Source of the DNA: Enterococcus montenegrensis
Lineage (GTDB): Bacteria; Bacillota; Bacilli; Lactobacillales; Enterococcaceae
Length of the DNA: 64,000 nucleotides
Assembly (NCBI RefSeq): GCF_029983095.1
Contig: NZ_CP120467.1
Coordinates: 2,526,501 to 2,590,500 of the forward strand
Direction of reading: 5' to 3'
Positions 37,118-46,412 of this stretch are shown piece after piece. The notes beneath the pieces were generated by a model that saw nothing but the letters and a program-made list of their open reading frames with translations, was not told where the DNA came from and did not search any database. The stretch's first letter is position 1; each line of letters begins with the position of its first letter. A program made the position numbers and the translations under genes.

Positions 37118-37293
37118 AATATAATATTACACAATTCAAATCGTATTTATCGTGCACTAAAGTATTTCAAACAGTTAAATAACAGGATTATTAATGAAAT
37201 TTTCGGATTAGAATATGCTATATTTTTTTATTTCAAAATAATCTTGCGATTATTTTTATCAGTTGTCTTAAAAATAAAATGATTTACAACGCA

Positions 37294-37330
37294 AAAGAGT
37301 TGATTAGGCAAAATGCTAATCAACTCTTTT
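37294..37330 (-). terminator. Terminator after the LPSTG adhesin gene
   Basis: On the minus strand AAAAGAGTTGATTAG pairs with CTAATCAACTCTTTT across an 8-base loop. It starts 7 bases past the stop codon. The pairing is perfect; the T run is short (four). Confidence 0.85.
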
Positions 37331-37337
37331 CTCATTT

Positions 37338-40300
37338 TTACTTCACTTGTTTGTTACGATACCAGTAATAGCCGCCAATTAGACCACCCATTAGCAAAAT
37401 AACTAGCGCCAATTGCATGAATTTTACGATTCCACTTCCCCCAGTAGAAGGCAGGTCCCCTACATCTAGTTCATTATGAACCAAGAAGTACATTTTCTCA
37501 CTTTCACCATAATTCACGGTAAACGTATTGTTTATTGGCTTACTTTTCGCGTCCAAATAGCGAACGTGATACCCAGTTGTCGTTTCGACAAGTTGATATT
37601 CTTTACCATCTGCTAAAATTTTTGTCCAATCGGTAATGGTATTTCTTGCTGGTGTTGTATCAGTGAAGCGAATTTTTGTTTTAATATCTTTTGCAGAAAT
37701 ACTGACACTACCATAAGCGACTGGTTTATTTGTGTCCAAAGCTTGAATTTCAAATTCAAATTCTTTACCACCATTAGGAAGCGGCACATTACCTGTGAGT
37801 TTTTTCTCAGCTTCAAACTCAAAAATGTCTTCTTTGGTATTCTCTGCTGTAAAATTAATCGTAATATCTTCATTATACTGAGCCGGAACATCAAAAGAAT
37901 TCCCTTGGGATTCATCAGAGTTGCCGCGGATAGTATAAACAACTTTATACCCTTCACTATTTGTTTCCACAATATAATAGCTACCCTCACCTAACAGCGC
38001 TGTCCATTGATCTTTAGTCGTAATTTCAGCATTATTATTGTTAGGGTCTGTGAAAACGATTGGAGCAGGATTATTTTTCTCAGAGACAATAGCTTCTCCA
38101 TTTGCGATTATAGGATCGGTTGTTGCTTGTTTATTACCATCTTGTTTGCGTAATTCAAAGTTGAAAGTTTTGCTTTCTTCTAAATTTTCTCCTGTTACCT
38201 TTTTACTACCTGTCAAATTAATTTTTGGTAGTTCTTTATCTTTGCTGTTTTTGACGACAAGCCCAATATTATTAACAGCCCCAGCAACGAATTTGATTTC
38301 ATCCGTAGCAACATCATTCACATTGTAACTGGCGTTATAACCTTGTTTTTCCGTTTCAACAATCACATATGTCTTGTCTGGATTCACAATTGCAAACCAA
38401 TCATTACCACTGATGCTAATTTGATAGTTTTCATCCTTATAAAATTTAATAGTCGCTGTTTTTTCACCTTTTTTGACTTCTGCTTTACCAAAGGCCAAGA
38501 TACTATCTGTCAATTTTTCTTTGATTTCAAATTTAAAGGTTTTATCTGCTGCAACTGCTTCTGAAACTTCTTTTTTGCCTTTGATGGTAAATTCATCTTC
38601 ATAATTTGTTACTAAAAAGTTGATATGAACGGCCTTATCTTTGGCAAAATTAGCAGTAAATTTATTATTCCCTTCACCGCCGTAACCTGAATATTTCACA
38701 TTGTAACCATGAGTTGAAGTTTCCACTAATTGATAATTTGCGCCATCTTCAAGTATTTTTCCCCAGTCGCTATCGCCAATTTCATTTTTTTCGCTATCAC
38801 GATCACCTGCTGAAGGGTAAAACTTGATAACTTTTTCAGTGTTGCTTCCGTCATTTTTGGTGTAAGTTACTTTACCGTAAGCAGCTGTGGTAGTTGCTTT
38901 ACCCTCCACAATTTTTTGAACTTCAAACAAGAAATTCGTTTCTTTGTCGACAGTATCTTTTAATAATTTTTTAGCGCCGAACTTAAACTCCGCTTGTGCT
39001 TTTACATTGTAGACAGGGTGATAGGTTGTGGTAGTCGCTGTACCAGGCGTAACCTTAAAATAAATTTTATCCGTATAAGCCGGATAAGACTGCCCATTTT
39101 TATCTTTTGGTGGGGTAATCTCAACAAAGTAATATTGATACCCTTGTGAAAGACCGCTAACTGTTAGGCGCCCCTGCGCATCCGTCTTATATGGCTGACC
39201 GTCTGGATTTATTTTGACATGTTTATCTTGCTCAATTACATATAAGTCAAATTCCGCCCCGCCCAGATATTCATCTTCAACAGGATCTTGTTTAATAATC
39301 GTCACACTACCCTTAGGTTTATAATCCCATTTATGGGTTTCTGTTCCTCCATTCCACTCTGAGAAAATCAAATTTCCTTCAACTGTTGTACTCGCTTTGC
39401 CTGTGGCACCCGGGGCAACGATAGCGCCTTGGATAATTGCACCAATATTAATGTTTTCTTTATATAAAGCGTCACTACCTGCTGAATAGAAATTATACAG
39501 CACAGGGCTTTTTGTAAAGACAGAATGCTCTCCTGTATTAATCTTTTGACCATCAGAATCTTGGAGCTCGATTTCTTGTTTATAATTAAAATTTTTGGTA
39601 CCTGCCGGAATTTCCACATTAAAGTAGACGTTGCGCACTTTCCCCGAGTGATCGGGCTCTAATCCTTTAATGGTTAATTTACGTTGAACCTCATGGGCAC
39701 TTGGCGCGATTTTAATCACGATAGACTCCATATTGTCGTAGGGTGCTTTGGTTAAATCAATCTTTTGTTCATGAATCTGATTATTATTATCCGTAAAGAA
39801 AGCTTTATCAACAACAATGTCTGGCTCCCAAGTGGCAATATCTCTATTTAGATTTTCTAAATAAGCAAATTCCTCCTCAAAATTGATGTAAGGTATAGAA
39901 CTTTCCCGCTCAAAACTTATATTACCGCTAAAATCAACCTTCCTATTATTTAAATATATTTCATTTGCATTCTTACGATAAGAAATACCTGACCCCAGTA
40001 CAAATTTAGCCGGTGCTTGTGGCGAAGATTTGTTAATACCATTAAAGCCATCTCCCAGCTCTCCGGCATAAAAAAGTTCATTTGCCGAACCCGCTCCCGT
40101 ATTCGTTCTTACATTAGCGATTGGAGCGGCGAAATTTCCATTCAAATGTTGACCTAAATCAATTTTTTTTGCAAAGACATGGAACAAGCCCGCTGCTCGT
40201 AACGTTGTCAATCGTGCGGAGGGTTCATCATCATAAACCGTCTTAGCATAGGACAATCCATCTGCTGATGTTGGAGAATTTTCTGCTCCTATTTGTCTTG

Positions 40301-41270
40301 TAGAAGTCGTTTGTGAGCTGTTGCTACCAGCACCTCCACTTGCTTGAGACTCTTCTGCTGTCACGACTTGTTTATCTAACAGTTGCGTTTCTTTTTTAGC
40401 TTCATCCACTAACCAGACAGATATTTTCATCTGCTTTGTATCTGTTCCAAATTCTGCAGTGAAATTACTCGTTGGGTTAGCGTTTTTCTCTTCGCGATAA
40501 TTTCCTTTATCTTCTGTCACGTTATCCTTTGAAATATTGGCTTTGTTATTCGGATTTAAAATTTGGTATCTGATTTTATATTTTTGATTTTCTGAAAAAG
40601 CTTTAGTAAAAGTAACTTGCCAGTCTGCTTTTGCGCCATTATCTTTTAGCGTATTCGTATAGCTGACTTTTAGTCCTTTAATCTGAATCAGAGTTTGTTT
40701 ATCATTAGCATTTCTTAAATCAGTCAAATCCAATTCATCTTTTTTCGGCACAAAAATTAGTTCTTTTTTTGCTTGCTCTTTTTCACTAAGCAAAGGATTT
40801 TCTACAACTTGTCCCGAAGATTGCGCCGTTTCATTTTCACCTGTTGCCGCAGGTGTTTCTGCTACTAAACGCGTTGCTAAATAGTAACGTTTCCCCGCTG
40901 TAATAGGGATTTTGAACGTTCCTTCTTCTTTCAATTGTTGTTCAGAGTACCAACCTTCTGGTGTTTTACCAAAATCAGTGGCCGCTTCTAAGTCAATACT
41001 TTTATTTTCCTCATCGGCTACTAAAAAATGGAGGCGTAAAGTTTCATCTGGTTGATGCGGCCGTTTTTGATACTTGATTTGAATATACGGCCCCGTTTCA
41101 TTTTCTTGCAGTGTTTGCGTCAACAAAAGATTATCATTTTTGATCACGTCTTCTGTTTCATCATTACTGGCAGATGTTTTCCAGATAGACGATGCCGACA
41201 ACAATCCTTCAAGAAACGGTGATAGCATTAATACTATGATTAATAATGCAGTAATTTTCTTTTTCATCAT
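37338..41270 (-). CDS. LPxTG cell-surface protein with repeated pilin isopeptide-linkage domains
   Basis: A 1310-residue surface protein. A signal peptide (about 1-27) is followed by about 300 residues of beta-rich sequence and a Ser/Thr/Gln-rich linker. Next comes a mid region beginning LFHVFAKKIDLGQHLNGNF that may be an adhesive module, then a CnaB-like domain (VTIIKQDPVEDEYLGGAEFD). After that come four tandem repeats of the streptococcal pilin isopeptide-linkage type, each with a KxLTG/KKVTG-like start and a YxLVET or YIVET near the end. The C-terminus has LPSTG at 1273-1277, a membrane segment and the basic tail RNKQVK. Most likely a wall-anchored accessory adhesin or pilin. AAGGAG precedes ATG ATG. 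Confidence 0.92.
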   Translation of the reverse strand: MMKKKITALLIIVLMLSPFLEGLLSASSIWKTSASNDETEDVIKNDNLLLTQTLQENETGPYIQIKYQKRPHQPDETLRLHFLVADEENKSIDLEAATDFGKTPEGWYSEQQLKEEGTFKIPITAGKRYYLATRLVAETPAATGENETAQSSGQVVENPLLSEKEQAKKELIFVPKKDELDLTDLRNANDKQTLIQIKGLKVSYTNTLKDNGAKADWQVTFTKAFSENQKYKIRYQILNPNNKANISKDNVTEDKGNYREEKNANPTSNFTAEFGTDTKQMKISVWLVDEAKKETQLLDKQVVTAEESQASGGAGSNSSQTTSTRQIGAENSPTSADGLSYAKTVYDDEPSARLTTLRAAGLFHVFAKKIDLGQHLNGNFAAPIANVRTNTGAGSANELFYAGELGDGFNGINKSSPQAPAKFVLGSGISYRKNANEIYLNNRKVDFSGNISFERESSIPYINFEEEFAYLENLNRDIATWEPDIVVDKAFFTDNNNQIHEQKIDLTKAPYDNMESIVIKIAPSAHEVQRKLTIKGLEPDHSGKVRNVYFNVEIPAGTKNFNYKQEIELQDSDGQKINTGEHSVFTKSPVLYNFYSAGSDALYKENINIGAIIQGAIVAPGATGKASTTVEGNLIFSEWNGGTETHKWDYKPKGSVTIIKQDPVEDEYLGGAEFDLYVIEQDKHVKINPDGQPYKTDAQGRLTVSGLSQGYQYYFVEITPPKDKNGQSYPAYTDKIYFKVTPGTATTTTYHPVYNVKAQAEFKFGAKKLLKDTVDKETNFLFEVQKIVEGKATTTAAYGKVTYTKNDGSNTEKVIKFYPSAGDRDSEKNEIGDSDWGKILEDGANYQLVETSTHGYNVKYSGYGGEGNNKFTANFAKDKAVHINFLVTNYEDEFTIKGKKEVSEAVAADKTFKFEIKEKLTDSILAFGKAEVKKGEKTATIKFYKDENYQISISGNDWFAIVNPDKTYVIVETEKQGYNASYNVNDVATDEIKFVAGAVNNIGLVVKNSKDKELPKINLTGSKKVTGENLEESKTFNFELRKQDGNKQATTDPIIANGEAIVSEKNNPAPIVFTDPNNNNAEITTKDQWTALLGEGSYYIVETNSEGYKVVYTIRGNSDESQGNSFDVPAQYNEDITINFTAENTKEDIFEFEAEKKLTGNVPLPNGGKEFEFEIQALDTNKPVAYGSVSISAKDIKTKIRFTDTTPARNTITDWTKILADGKEYQLVETTTGYHVRYLDAKSKPINNTFTVNYGESEKMYFLVHNELDVGDLPSTGGSGIVKFMQLALVILLMGGLIGGYYWYRNKQVK

Positions 41271-41479
41271 TCATAACTCCTTTTAATAAATCGTTTTACT
41301 TAGCAGAAAAAAACAAGCGTTATTCATGATGAAATGAAAAAAGGCAGTAGATTTAACAAATTTCTTCGTCTCACTGTATGCCTCATTACGTTCAACTATC
41401 TTATTTTATCGCTGAAATCAAAACGAGATTACTTAACCTGAAATATTCTTTTTACTATTTTTATAACCATACTAGCTCA

Positions 41480-42847
41480 CTAAATTTTGTTATCTTCTTT
41501 TTTTTTGCGCCACAAGAAAATTACACCAATAAGAATAATTAATCCAATCACTGAAAATGCAGCTTTTCCTTCATTTGTTCGCGGTAACATTCGGCGGGTT
41601 GTAGCTTTAACTGTCGCAACTAACTGCCCAAGTGTTTGTGGTAAACGTAGTCTGTTTGAAGTTTCTTGCTGGGAGTGAACTGCTTCATTTTGCGTATTGT
41701 AGACACGCGGCATTTGCTTTTGTTGCGCAGCTTCCGGCACAATACCCGTGATAAGTTCTTCCATTTTTTGGCCGTTAATCGTTACCGCTTCTTCCCAAGT
41801 TGCTGGAATGACGACCTCTACTTTTCTCGCTTCCGCGGTAATTTCATAGCCGTTTGCTGCCTGAACTTCTTCAAAATAAAAAGTTCCTGAAGGTAAAAAG
41901 CGTTCACCGGTATTAACTAAGCCCGTTTCATCTGAAATAAATTTGTTTACCCGTTCATCATTTAAGGGGTCTTCAGATTCTACCCATTTATTTTTCAGAT
42001 CCGTTGTGGGGCTCATGTCCAAATAAAGCCGTTTCCCACTTTCTTCCCGATATAAAACAAATGTTGCTCCTGCTAGCGCACCTAGATTTTCACCGCTTCG
42101 GTTTTGACCAAATTTATAAAAGTATGGATCACGAACATAGCCGACATTTTTGGGATACAGATGGATTTCTGTTAACTCTTCATTATTTGCCATCACAGGT
42201 AATGTCACCAAAATCGGTTTAGCAAATTTTTCCAAGTCAACATTTAATTCTTTTGTTTCAGATACCGCTGTTTCCACAATTAAATAGGCTTTAAAGGTAT
42301 CACCTTCTTTACGTGGCAAATTCGTAAAACGTGCTATTCCCGCTTGCTTTGAAGCGGGATTATCTTTTGTGATCACATCATTTTTGGTTACTATTGTCTT
42401 ACTGTTGGCAATGCTAATTTGTGGTAATTGCGCATTTTCAGCAATCTTAATGGCATTACTTCTTGTCATGCGAGAAAAGACTTGTACGATATCTCTTGCA
42501 TCCTGAATCTCACTGTCGTGGTAATACTTTTTAAAGGTTGCTACATCCACTAATTTTGTCGCATCCCATATTTTATACTGGGCGCCGTTTAGCGGAACTG
42601 AATTTTCTAATAATGTATTATCTTGACTTTGACCGTCTTCCTTTTCTTTATCGATAGGAAGTCCGTCATTATCATAAAACCAAGAATCCAAATTTTCATT
42701 AGCTCGCCAACGCACATCCCGAAAAATTCGTTTATGTAAGACGATATCGATCGCCTCACCCGCTGCGTCAGCTGATTTTCCAGCAAAAAAAGCTGAACAT
42801 AAACCGACCATAAATAATGGTAGTAATAAAAATATTATTTTTTTCAT
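41480..42847 (-). CDS. Major pilin candidate with YPKN motif and LPRTN sorting signal
   Basis: A 455-residue pilus subunit candidate with a signal peptide (about 1-29). YPKN at 231-234 supplies a pilin-motif lysine (Lys233) for sortase cross-linking. A CnaB-type domain follows, with an E-box-like FYFEEVQAANGYEI (Glu327). The sorting signal is LPRTN at 421-425, followed by hydrophobic FSVIGLIILIGVIFLW and RKKK. A second LPxT-like motif, LPQTL, lies at 402-406 without a hydrophobic segment directly after it. The start is the ATG after GGAGGGG. It is the first gene of the minus-strand island transcript and is divergent from the Mga-like gene. Backbone status is inferred from the YPKN motif. Confidence 0.9.
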   Translation of the reverse strand: MKKIIFLLLPLFMVGLCSAFFAGKSADAAGEAIDIVLHKRIFRDVRWRANENLDSWFYDNDGLPIDKEKEDGQSQDNTLLENSVPLNGAQYKIWDATKLVDVATFKKYYHDSEIQDARDIVQVFSRMTRSNAIKIAENAQLPQISIANSKTIVTKNDVITKDNPASKQAGIARFTNLPRKEGDTFKAYLIVETAVSETKELNVDLEKFAKPILVTLPVMANNEELTEIHLYPKNVGYVRDPYFYKFGQNRSGENLGALAGATFVLYREESGKRLYLDMSPTTDLKNKWVESEDPLNDERVNKFISDETGLVNTGERFLPSGTFYFEEVQAANGYEITAEARKVEVVIPATWEEAVTINGQKMEELITGIVPEAAQQKQMPRVYNTQNEAVHSQQETSNRLRLPQTLGQLVATVKATTRRMLPRTNEGKAAFSVIGLIILIGVIFLWRKKKEDNKI

Positions 42848-42854
42848 ATAACCC

Positions 42855-42897
42855 CTCCACTTAACCATCTACTTATAAATAAGTTTAAGCAATGGAG
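42855..42897 (-). promoter_or_regulatory. Leader hairpin that masks the pilin ribosome site
   Basis: In the mRNA, CUCCA, CUUAA and ACUUAU pair with AUAAGU, UUAAG and UGGAG in nested order. The UGGAG arm overlaps the pilin Shine-Dalgarno GGAGGGG. The predicted transcription start is only a few bases upstream, so the hairpin would form the very 5' end of the transcript. Confidence 0.6.
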
Positions 42898-42906
42898 TGT
42901 GCCTCT

Positions 42907-42935
42907 ATTGTACACACTCTGATTGATTTTCTCAC
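42907..42935 (-). promoter_or_regulatory. Promoter of the pilin operon
   Basis: GTGAGA, 17 bases, TACAAT on the minus strand. The -35 box is weak (4 of 6), as expected for an activator-dependent promoter. The transcript would start near 42900. Confidence 0.5.
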
Positions 42936-42973
42936 TTTACTCATACTTTTCTTTTCTTCAAAAAAAGAATAAA

Positions 42974-43013
42974 AACGATCGTTATTTAACTTTGCAGAAT
43001 TAGCGATCTAATT
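42974..43013. promoter_or_regulatory. Two dyads upstream of the pilin promoter
   Basis: AACGATCGTT (42974-42983) is self-complementary, and AATTAG-CGAT-CTAATT (42998-43013) is a perfect inverted repeat. Both contain CGAT and lie 40-80 bases upstream of the pilin -35 box. They are candidate operators for the Mga-type regulator. The surrounding 42936-43294 stretch is very AT-rich and otherwise holds nothing I can name. Confidence 0.4.
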
Positions 43014-43294
43014 TGAAAAAAGTTCCTTTCCTCCATTATTTAATCTTTTTACTTAGCAAATTTATTAAAAACATAAAGATTATTTGTTAAAATTGATTTA
43101 GATGTAATGATTCTCCAACCAAAAAGCTTTTACAATCTTCAAATAAATCACTTAAATAAGAATATCATCTAATCTTTTTTTAATCAACAAACAACTCACC
43201 TAGTTTAAAGCAAGCTATAAACGCCATTTTAAAAGCTTTCCTAAATAACAAAATAACAAATCCATATATAAATATTTTAATTTTAACAATATCA

Positions 43295-43303
43295 TGATAA
43301 AAT
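43295..43303 (+). promoter_or_regulatory. Extended -10 promoter for the Mga-like regulator gene
   Basis: TGATAAAAT, 36 bases before the ATG. No good -35 box is evident in the T/A-rich upstream sequence. Confidence 0.45.
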
Positions 43304-43339
43304 AAAAATTAGATAAGTATTCTTTAAGGAGGTGGAATA

Positions 43340-44794
43340 ATGTTACTAAGCCCATTAATTTTAGATGACGCCGCCAGACAGAAAATCAGCGTGATGGAGT
43401 TTTTTTCAGATAAGGAAGCAGGCACTTACTCGATAAATTATCTTTGCTCTGAACTAAATTTGTCCTATACAACCTTAAGCACCCTGACACAAGAAATTCA
43501 TGAGAATTTATTAGAACTTGCAGGGAAGCCTTTTTTAACTGCTAACGGTAAAATATTATGGCACCCGGCAGATTATCATCACAACGAATACATTCAATAT
43601 CTCGTTCGGACTTCTATTCCGTATAATTTCATCTTGTATTCCTTAATTAAACCTGAGGCAACTTTTGAAAATTTTTGTGAAGATTTTTACTTGAGTCAAT
43701 CAACGATTTTACGGAAATTACGTCCTTTGAAAAAGTATTTAAATTCTTTTAGAATTCGCCTACTAGCTTCTAAAATGAAGATTGACGGAAATGAAGCGAT
43801 GCTACGGATGTTTTATACCACCTATTTGTGGGCGGGAAATTTAGGAAAAGATATCCATCAGAGTGAATTCAATTTTTGCGATGAACGTAAGATTATGCGG
43901 GAACTTCATTTTGATAAAGCGAATTTCATGCACCCGCGGGAAATATTTCTGCGCCTTTGCGTTAATCGTTTGCGGGCAGAACAAGGTTACAAACTGGAGT
44001 TACCTAAATTTCAAACGTTGCCTTTTAGTGAGTTCTTGCCATCGTTGACAACTTATTGTGAAAAATTCATCACCGATCCACAGCAGGCATACTTACAAGG
44101 TCGTTTTATTTCCTACATGTTGTATTTCACGCCTTTTTATATCAACATCAACGACTTTCGAATCAAAGAACTTAACGAATATTACGAAGAACTAAAGGAA
44201 GCGGGAAATAGTTTAATCGACTTAATTGAAGAGTATGAGCAATACTTCTTTACCGAATTGGTCCCTGAAACAACGCCTGATTATGAAGAGTCCTTTCTAT
44301 TACATATCAACTTATTCGTAACCTTAATGAATTATGTCATTCATCAAGGTGATTCTCCTTTAATTATGGATATTACGCGTCATGAACATGCCCATGAACA
44401 TGATGCCTATCTTGAATTATTAAAGCGAAATGGTGATTTTTTCCGTCGCATCTGCCGTCGTAAAAACTTTGCCTGGCTTGCGGATTGTTGTGATGATTTA
44501 GTAGAAGATATGACCTATAATATTTTGCCGACCTTCAAAAACTGTTACGACAACCAAACACTAAATGTCGGTATTTTAACAATTCCTGATTACTTTATTA
44601 TGCAAACCGTCAAAGAAGTTTTAAATCAGTTTGGTTTTGTTCAAGTTTATTTTACGAACTTTGATGATCCTAATATTGATTTTTTCATCAGTACCTTTGA
44701 CGTTCTTTTACCTGATAATTTAGCAAAACCAAATTTCATTGTTGAATTAATCGAAGATAGCAGTTATGAAAAAGAACTTTTTGCCCAACTTTGA
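43340..44794 (+). CDS. Mga/AtxA-type transcriptional regulator
   Basis: A 484-residue regulator with an N-terminal helix-turn-helix (about 25-55), a second Mga-type HTH (ENFCEDFYLSQSTILRKLRP, about 112-131), a central PRD-like helical region and a C-terminal EIIB-like fold. Proteins of this type include Mga, AtxA and the enterococcal pilus activator EbpR. AAGGAGGTGG is a strong ribosome site. It is divergent from the pilin operon and convergent with a pilin-like gene, so control of both is the obvious hypothesis. Phosphorylation by the PTS is known for some relatives; nothing here proves it. Confidence 0.87.
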   Translation: MLLSPLILDDAARQKISVMEFFSDKEAGTYSINYLCSELNLSYTTLSTLTQEIHENLLELAGKPFLTANGKILWHPADYHHNEYIQYLVRTSIPYNFILYSLIKPEATFENFCEDFYLSQSTILRKLRPLKKYLNSFRIRLLASKMKIDGNEAMLRMFYTTYLWAGNLGKDIHQSEFNFCDERKIMRELHFDKANFMHPREIFLRLCVNRLRAEQGYKLELPKFQTLPFSEFLPSLTTYCEKFITDPQQAYLQGRFISYMLYFTPFYININDFRIKELNEYYEELKEAGNSLIDLIEEYEQYFFTELVPETTPDYEESFLLHINLFVTLMNYVIHQGDSPLIMDITRHEHAHEHDAYLELLKRNGDFFRRICRRKNFAWLADCCDDLVEDMTYNILPTFKNCYDNQTLNVGILTIPDYFIMQTVKEVLNQFGFVQVYFTNFDDPNIDFFISTFDVLLPDNLAKPNFIVELIEDSSYEKELFAQL

Positions 44795-44920
44795 CACGCT
44801 TATCGTCAAAAAACATTACAGCAATCTAAGCTGCAAAGAAAAAACTGTCAGCAACTGTCTTCTTTAAACGGTGAATGCGACAAAGCAATGTTTAAAGATA
44901 TCGATGCTGCCAATTAAAGC

Positions 44921-44970
44921 AATAAAAGCCAAACCTGATCGAGTGATTTCGGTCAGGTTTGGCTTTTATT
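44921..44970. terminator. Bidirectional terminator between the regulator and the pilin-like gene
   Basis: A perfect 18-base stem, AATAAAAGCCAAACCTGA with its complement, around a 14-base loop. It ends convergent transcripts from both sides. Confidence 0.93.
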
Positions 44971-44983
44971 TAAGGTTACTTAT

Positions 44984-46192
44984 TTATTTGGTTTTATCTT
45001 TATAAAATTTACGTATGGAAAATCCAAACAACAGCAGTAAAAATAGTACAATCAACATAATTTCAAAAATTAATTCGCCTTTTTTAAACTTTTCAGGCAA
45101 CTGCTTTGCAGCCAAGGCTACGTTATCCAGACTAAAACCTTGGACTCTATTTTTTGCCCGTTGAACGTGTAGCACTTTAGGCGTCGCCTTTTGTAATACA
45201 ATTTCTGGTACTTTACCATCTCGCATTTCGCAAATTCCTACGCCATTAACAGTGGCTGGGAAAAAATCCCCTTTTAAATCCGTCCAGGACGTTGGAATGA
45301 AGACTTCGACATCGCTGATTTGCACATTTTTATCAAAACCTGGAACTGCTTTAATTTCTTGAAAATAATAAGTTCCTGGTGGTAAGTTGCGATGATTCGT
45401 AGTAATTAATCCTTCTTCATCGGATACAAAGTGTTCTAGGCGCTTATCATTTCTAGGTTGCTCAGAAAATGTCCAGGAATACCACGTATCACTGCCATCA
45501 TTTTTTTCCAAATAAAGTCTTTTCGCTTCATCATTAAGTTTATACAACACATACTCCACACCAGCTAAAGGCATTTCACCTGTGCCCCTCATTTTACCAT
45601 AATTGAAAAAATAAGGGTGTCGCGAATAGTATACTGTTTCCAAATACAAATCTACTTCGTTTTCAGGATATTCTTTGGGATCAAAGACGGTAGGAACCAC
45701 ACTTTGCTCTTGCACCCCGTTAATTTCTGAATTCGGCTCTGCTTTGACTTCTAAGATTAAATACAAGCGGTCTTTTGCTTGCTGTCGGGGAAGATTCACG
45801 GTCGCAACGCCAGCTTGTTTTGTCTTTTTGTCATAAGTCGTTTGTGCTTTTGCAACAATCTTATATTTTTTGGCTGCCTCAAAAACATCGCGACGTGTCG
45901 CATCTTTCCAATCTGCTAAAACAATTTTTTTAGGTTTTGCTTTTGCATCGAGGGGTTGGGTTAAATCATAAATGATAAAGTTAGCCCCATCTTGTGGCAA
46001 TGTTTGACTAAGAAAGGCTCTCTTTTCATCTGCTACCTTCAAATCATAGGTTATCTTATTTTCAATATCGGGAAAAATGCGCTTATGCAGACGCAATGTA
46101 ATTTCTTCTGTTGCAAAGGTTGGCCTTGCTACTGCAAAACAACCGATAAAAATAACAATCGTAAAAACAAGTAGTTCAATCTGGCGTTTCAT
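44984..46192 (-). CDS. Pilin-like paralogue lacking the pilin lysine and LPxTG motif
   Basis: A 402-residue protein clearly related to the pilin at 41480-42847. Both start their mature part with LHKRIFxD, both have a PYFxxxG segment, both end the CnaB-type domain with an E-box (YYFQEIKA here, Glu279). Two functional sites differ. The YPKN motif is replaced by YLET (183-186), and the C-terminal signal is LPEKF (365-369) before a hydrophobic segment (about 373-392) and a basic tail. Such a protein could stay as a membrane-anchored pilin-like protein instead of being polymerised. The start follows GGTGGTGAGAAG; an in-frame extension has no support. Confidence 0.85.
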   Translation of the reverse strand: MKRQIELLVFTIVIFIGCFAVARPTFATEEITLRLHKRIFPDIENKITYDLKVADEKRAFLSQTLPQDGANFIIYDLTQPLDAKAKPKKIVLADWKDATRRDVFEAAKKYKIVAKAQTTYDKKTKQAGVATVNLPRQQAKDRLYLILEVKAEPNSEINGVQEQSVVPTVFDPKEYPENEVDLYLETVYYSRHPYFFNYGKMRGTGEMPLAGVEYVLYKLNDEAKRLYLEKNDGSDTWYSWTFSEQPRNDKRLEHFVSDEEGLITTNHRNLPPGTYYFQEIKAVPGFDKNVQISDVEVFIPTSWTDLKGDFFPATVNGVGICEMRDGKVPEIVLQKATPKVLHVQRAKNRVQGFSLDNVALAAKQLPEKFKKGELIFEIMLIVLFLLLLFGFSIRKFYKDKTK

Positions 46193-46228
46193 CTTCTCAC
46201 CACCTAATATTAAAATATCCTCATTTAA

Positions 46229-46256
46229 AGTATAGCATATTTTTAAGCAACGTCCA
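46229..46256 (-). promoter_or_regulatory. Promoter for the pilin-like gene
   Basis: TGGACG, 16 bases, TATACT, with a TGC extension before the -10 box, about 40 bases upstream of the ATG. It lacks the leader hairpin seen before the main pilin gene. Confidence 0.55.
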
Positions 46257-46412
46257 TTTCGGCACAAAATTTTTTCAAAAAGTAAACAAGAATCGATTAG
46301 CTGCCCATTCGTAATTGAAATAAAAAAGCGCGTGCTTTATAACAAATAAAAAGCACCAAAAAACGCGAGAAAATTTCTATCAATTAGCTTTTTCGTATCA
46401 AAACTTTTTTAC

